This document shows positions 60,871 through 64,000 of a stretch of 64,000 bases of DNA, piece by piece. Under the pieces are notes generated by a model. It worked only from the letters and a program-made list of their open reading frames with translations, was not told the origin of the DNA and did no database searches. Where the stretch lies: positions 1,116,001 to 1,180,000 of the forward strand of contig NC_017068.1 of the NCBI RefSeq assembly GCF_000284095.1. Direction: 5' to 3'. The first letter of the stretch is position 1. The number at the start of each line of letters is the position of its first letter. A program made the position numbers and the translations under genes. This DNA comes from Selenomonas ruminantium subsp. lactilytica TAM6421 (GTDB lineage: Bacteria; Bacillota; Negativicutes; Selenomonadales; Selenomonadaceae).

Positions 60871-61740
60871 CTATTTCATGAATTCCATGAGTTCCCCGCT
60901 GTTTTCCTTCTTGTCCTGCCAGGTCAGGACGCCTTCGCGGAGGACAAAGGTGCCGGAGCCATCGTTGTAGATTTCCTTGTTCGTGTTCTTGCCATCTTCC
61001 GTATAGGCGTAATCCGTGCGTGTCCCGTTGTCATCGCTGAAGAGTAGCGCGCCGAAATTATCATAGGTGCAGTGATAAGTCCAGCGTTTGCCCTCGGCAG
61101 CACTGCTGGCCCATTGGATTTCGACGAGATACCCGCCAGAGGCTTCCCGGCTGACTACTGCAGTGCAGCGGCCACAGCCCCAGACGCCCAGATAATCATC
61201 GGCCTGCACGCCTTCGCTGGTTGCCTCATAATTGTTTTCGGCATAGCGTACGAAATGGATGGCACCGTCATGTCCGGAACGCAGGTCCGTCTGTGTCGCC
61301 GCTTTCTCGTCTTTCGGGAAAGCCGCCCATAATTCATTGGCGCTCTTGAACGCAGAATACCAGGGCGAAGATGAGTCCTTATCCTCAAGGACTACGCCAC
61401 CTTCTTCAAAGAAAGAATACCAAAGGGATTTTGAACCATCCGGATGCTTTTCCGTGGTTACCCGGACTTTGCCAAAGGCCTTGCTGTCCGGAGCAACTAG
61501 CGTATAAGCACCATCCGCATAGATGGTCAAAGTTCGGGGCGCAGATACACCCGCCTCCCGCCAGATACCGGCAATGGGCTGGAGGCTGTTTTTCTTGACT
61601 GCCTTGGAAGCCTGAGCCTTGACCGCATGGCTATCCGCGGCCAGAACAGGTTCTGTTGCGGCAACACCGCCGACAAGACAGGCCGACAACCCTAACGCCA
61701 GCACCGGACGAAACGTTTTCCACAGAGTTTTGCTGCTCAT
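60871..61740 (-). CDS. secreted protein, paralogue 2
   Basis: A 289-residue paralogue of the protein at 56043-56921. The signal peptide is MSSKTLWKTFRPVLALGLSA followed by CLVGGVAATEPVLAADS. Shared segments include NSLQPIAGIWREAG, SLWYSFFEEGGVVLEDKD, ELWAAFPKDEKAATQTDLRSGHDG and YLGVWGCGRCTAVV, with the same C-x2-C. ATG 61740 follows GGGAGGTGA, and a TATAAT lies upstream. It is 67 bases from the deacetylase gene downstream and may be co-transcribed with it, suggesting action on the same glycan (inference). Confidence 0.75.
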   Translation of the reverse strand: MSSKTLWKTFRPVLALGLSACLVGGVAATEPVLAADSHAVKAQASKAVKKNSLQPIAGIWREAGVSAPRTLTIYADGAYTLVAPDSKAFGKVRVTTEKHPDGSKSLWYSFFEEGGVVLEDKDSSSPWYSAFKSANELWAAFPKDEKAATQTDLRSGHDGAIHFVRYAENNYEATSEGVQADDYLGVWGCGRCTAVVSREASGGYLVEIQWASSAAEGKRWTYHCTYDNFGALLFSDDNGTRTDYAYTEDGKNTNKEIYNDGSGTFVLREGVLTWQDKKENSGELMEFMK

Positions 61741-61824
61741 GATACGGATCACCTCCCTGCTTCTATTATACAAGATGTCAAAAAGGCGGTAAAGCAGGAT
61801 GTGTGCTTTACCGCCTTGGTTTAT

Positions 61825-62169
61825 TCAGTTTTTCATCCAGCCAAAGCTTTCGAAGATGGGCTGGTATCGTATGCGTTCGATGAAATCCTTGTTGGTTTCC
61901 TCGGTATGGAAGATCGGCACTCGCTCCAGCGCGAAGATGTTGCTGGCTTTGTCCACATTGCCGTATTTGATGGTAAAGGCGGCTTTGTAGCCAGCTTCTT
62001 TGATCATCTGGGCGATGGGGAGGTTGTAGGTACCGGTGGGATAGGCCACATAATTCACTTCATGGCCCAGTTCGCTGTCTGCCACCATGGTAGCTTGCAG
62101 CGGCTTGGGCTGCTGGCTGAAGATGATCATACCGGCTATGGCGGCCATGAATACAATTGCTAAATCCAT
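61825..62169 (-). pseudogene. second deacetylase copy lacking the catalytic core
   Basis: A 114-residue frame nearly identical to the deacetylase at both ends: QPKPLQATMVADSE near 20-33 at the front and LGHEVNYVAYPTGTYN plus KAAFTIKYGNVDKASNIFAL and the FGWMKN end. About 150 residues between ADSE and ELGH, holding TFDDG and HTVNH, are gone in frame. The joint lies at GACAGCGA-ACTGGGCC and fits a deletion at a short CGA microhomology. The N-terminal anchor also differs. It could still make a small anchored protein, but not a deacetylase. Confidence 0.85.
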
Positions 62170-62298
62170 GCTGTTAGAAAAAAATGGCCGATTTTTTCTG
62201 TCGGGCCGCTGGGAGGCTGATTGACCGCACCGGTTTATCGCAATATACTAGGAGCAGATGATTTTGGTTGGTTTTAGTGCAGGGAACGGAGGTAAATC

Positions 62299-63267
62299 AT
62301 GCAGGAAATACCTTTTTCGGAAATCGAGGGCGTTCAGGTGGGCAATGCTCAGAATGATACGGCCAAGACCGGTGTTACGGTGCTTTTCTTTCCCGCGGGA
62401 GCAAAAACTGGTGTGGATATCAGTGGTGGCGGTCCGGCATCAAGAGAAACACCGGTTTTAGATCCCACGCGGGAGGATTTGGGCATTCATGCCATTGTCA
62501 TGGCCGGTGGCAGTGCTTATGGACTGGCGGCGGCAGATGGCGTCATGCGCTGCCTGGAGGAAAATGGCATTGGCTTTGATACAGGCTTTGCACGGGTTCC
62601 GCTGGTCGTGCAGTCGGATATCTATGATTTGTCCTATGGCAGTGCATCGGTTCGCCCGGATAGCGATATGGGCTATGCTGCCTGCCAGAATGCGCTCCGT
62701 CAAAACAGCCCCCTAAGTGGTTCGGTCGGTGCGGGAACAGGCGCAACGGTAGGCAAGTTTTGTGGCATGAAGCAGTCGCAAAAAAGCGGGATTGGCTATT
62801 ATGCCGTTCAGGTCGGAGATTTGAAGATGGGGGCCGTGGTCGTGGTAAATGCACTGGGAGATGTCTATGCCCGGGGAAAGAAGATTGCCGGTCTTACCAA
62901 TGCGCAGCGTACAGATTTCCTGGATAGCGTACAGGAGCTTTATCGCCTGGCAGCACCCAAGGATTTACTGTCGCGCACGAATACAACCATCGGGGCCGTG
63001 GTTACTAACGGTGCTTTTGATAAAGCCCAGCTTACCCGTATTGCCCAGCAGACGAGAAATGCCTACGCACGTTCCATCAAGCCCGTAGGGACGCTGGCCG
63101 ATGGCGATACCATCTATGCTTCCGCCTGCGGCAAATTGATGCAGGCCGATGTGAATATGGCAGGAACTTTGGCCGCAGAAGTTATGGAACGAGCGATAGA
63201 GAATGCCGTATTGTCGGCAAAAATGGCCGATGCGGAATATTTGGCAAATTGTTTGACTTATCAATGA
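62299..63267 (+). CDS. P1 (S58) family peptidase, DmpA-like
   Basis: A 322-residue member of the DmpA/BapA aminopeptidase family: DISGGGPASRETPVLDP near 33-49, GGSAYGLAAADGVMRCLEE near 71-89, GSVGAGTGATVGKFCG near 141-156 and TTIGAVVTNGAFDKAQ near 229-244. Family enzymes cleave themselves before the nucleophile in the T/S-x-x-G/A segment to give alpha and beta chains and then release N-terminal residues from peptides or beta-peptides. No signal peptide is present. GGAGG precedes ATG 62299. It is divergent from the truncated deacetylase. Confidence 0.9.
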   Translation: MQEIPFSEIEGVQVGNAQNDTAKTGVTVLFFPAGAKTGVDISGGGPASRETPVLDPTREDLGIHAIVMAGGSAYGLAAADGVMRCLEENGIGFDTGFARVPLVVQSDIYDLSYGSASVRPDSDMGYAACQNALRQNSPLSGSVGAGTGATVGKFCGMKQSQKSGIGYYAVQVGDLKMGAVVVVNALGDVYARGKKIAGLTNAQRTDFLDSVQELYRLAAPKDLLSRTNTTIGAVVTNGAFDKAQLTRIAQQTRNAYARSIKPVGTLADGDTIYASACGKLMQADVNMAGTLAAEVMERAIENAVLSAKMADAEYLANCLTYQ

Positions 63268-63350
63268 AACGAATAGAGGGGAAAAAATATCCTTTGTAGA
63301 ATAGCCTATCATAGCAAATGTTTAGGCAGTTAGCGAAAGGATGGATACTG

Positions 63351-64000
63351 ATGAAATATGGCAAGGTGGCAGCGACGGCAGTTTTGGCAGCATGTGTTGG
63401 GTTGGGCGTATGGGGAAACTGTGTAGCGGCGGATAGTGGGGAAAAGGTACAGCAGATGCAAAAACAGACGGATTGTGCTTATGAAAGTGCAGGCTATCGT
63501 CTGCGTATCCCTAAAGCCTATGACAACTTGCTGCTGACGGAAACAAAATTCAAAGATGGCGGCAGACTCTTTTCTGTATCGGAAAAAGCTTCTGTGGAAG
63601 CGGCGAAAAAAGAATATGCAGAATATTCCGGGGCCGGCTGGATTTTTGGCATAAGCAGGGTGGATGAGGCAGAACTTCGGCAGATGCTTTGCGAAGATAT
63701 GTCCGGTAGGACGCTTTTTGCGCGGGATGATAAGGGCGGCTATTACATATTTGAGCATCCTACGGATGTGCGTTATATGCGGGAGTCTCCAGAGGCTATG
63801 CAGCGGGATCAGGAAGAGTGGAGCCGTTTGTGTTCCTGGGCGTGGTCGTCCGTGCAGGAAAATTTCATTGCAGACAATCCCACGCTGATGCCGATGCAGG
63901 CGGATAACAGCAATATCGGCATCTATCTGGCCAATATCAGCTATCGGCCAGAGATGAAGTGTTCTTTGAGCAGGAAAGGGAAGACTGCATATTCGGTAGA
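63351..64000 (+). CDS. secreted protein, 5' part, cut by the window end
   Basis: At least 216 residues. The signal peptide is MKYGKVAATAVLAACVGLGVWGNCVAADS, with a hydrophobic core and likely cleavage after CVAA. The mature part (SAGYRLRIPKAYDNLLLTET, AKKEYAEYSGAGWIFGISRV, RTLFARDDKGGYYIFEHPTD) matches no family I recognise. GAAAGGA is about 11 bases before the ATG. The frame is still open at 64000, so the C-terminus is missing. Confidence 0.75.
   Translation, partial: MKYGKVAATAVLAACVGLGVWGNCVAADSGEKVQQMQKQTDCAYESAGYRLRIPKAYDNLLLTETKFKDGGRLFSVSEKASVEAAKKEYAEYSGAGWIFGISRVDEAELRQMLCEDMSGRTLFARDDKGGYYIFEHPTDVRYMRESPEAMQRDQEEWSRLCSWAWSSVQENFIADNPTLMPMQADNSNIGIYLANISYRPEMKCSLSRKGKTAYSV

Overview
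The window is bacterial chromosome, most likely from a Selenomonas-like member of the Negativicutes (Firmicutes with an outer membrane). The reasons are the Na+-dependent methylmalonyl-CoA decarboxylase subunits (mmdA, mmdE, mmdC) of the succinate-to-propionate route, a T-box valS leader, Rex, strong GGAGG ribosome binding sites, and fairly GC-rich core genes. The species call is inference. No rRNA, tRNA or CRISPR array was seen.

Layout. 1-3.3 kb: the 3' part of galU and two tandem DUF445 membrane proteins. 3.4-5.5 kb: mmdA, a 51-codon mmdE-like gene and the biotin carrier mmdC. 5.6-12.4 kb: T-box leader with an extra structured element, then valS, folC, an O-antigen-ligase-like protein and rex. 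12.5-19.3 kb: miaB, mutS, mutL and an RsmJ-like methyltransferase; mutL carries a strict 15-bp repeat array. 19.3-19.9 kb: a 615-bp non-coding inverted-repeat element. 20-30.2 kb: dinB behind a perfect palindrome, ald, a class II aldolase plus mtnA (candidate 5'-methylthioadenosine/5'-deoxyadenosine salvage), yebC-ruvC, DUF441, an anion permease, the Memo/AMMECR1 fusion with its radical-SAM partner, and a C_GCAxxG_C_C protein. 30.3-32.9 kb: small accessory genes including a truncated PLD-domain gene joined to an HD-hydrolase remnant, a YqfO-like gene without a canonical start, thpR and a GNAT.

33.6-52.8 kb is a visibly more AT-rich defence island. A strong promoter and a small helical protein precede seven tightly coupled genes and one further gene: a SNF2-type helicase (DpdE-like), a RecQ-like helicase (DpdF-like), DpdG-like, a large P-loop ATPase (DpdH-like), DpdI-like, a DrmA helicase, a DrmB DUF1998 protein, and a UvrD-family helicase with an N-terminal RelE-like domain. 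It combines what looks like the restriction half of the Dpd (7-deazaguanine DNA) system with the DrmA-DrmB core of DISARM. No DNA-modification gene (DpdA/B/C, queuosine-type enzymes or DrmM methylases) and no intact PLD nuclease is in the window. This is the best candidate for an undescribed system. An IS3-family element with an amber mutation in orfB lies directly downstream, followed by a DUF3791/DUF3990 cassette (a putative ADP-ribosyltransferase with small partners).

56-64 kb: two paralogous secreted proteins, a NodB polysaccharide deacetylase and a second copy that has lost its catalytic core, a LUD-domain protein, an EamA remnant, a DUF4153 membrane protein, a P1-family peptidase and the start of a secreted protein. 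Across the window the palindrome TGACnnGTCA occurs about 14 times by eye, where about one is expected by chance.
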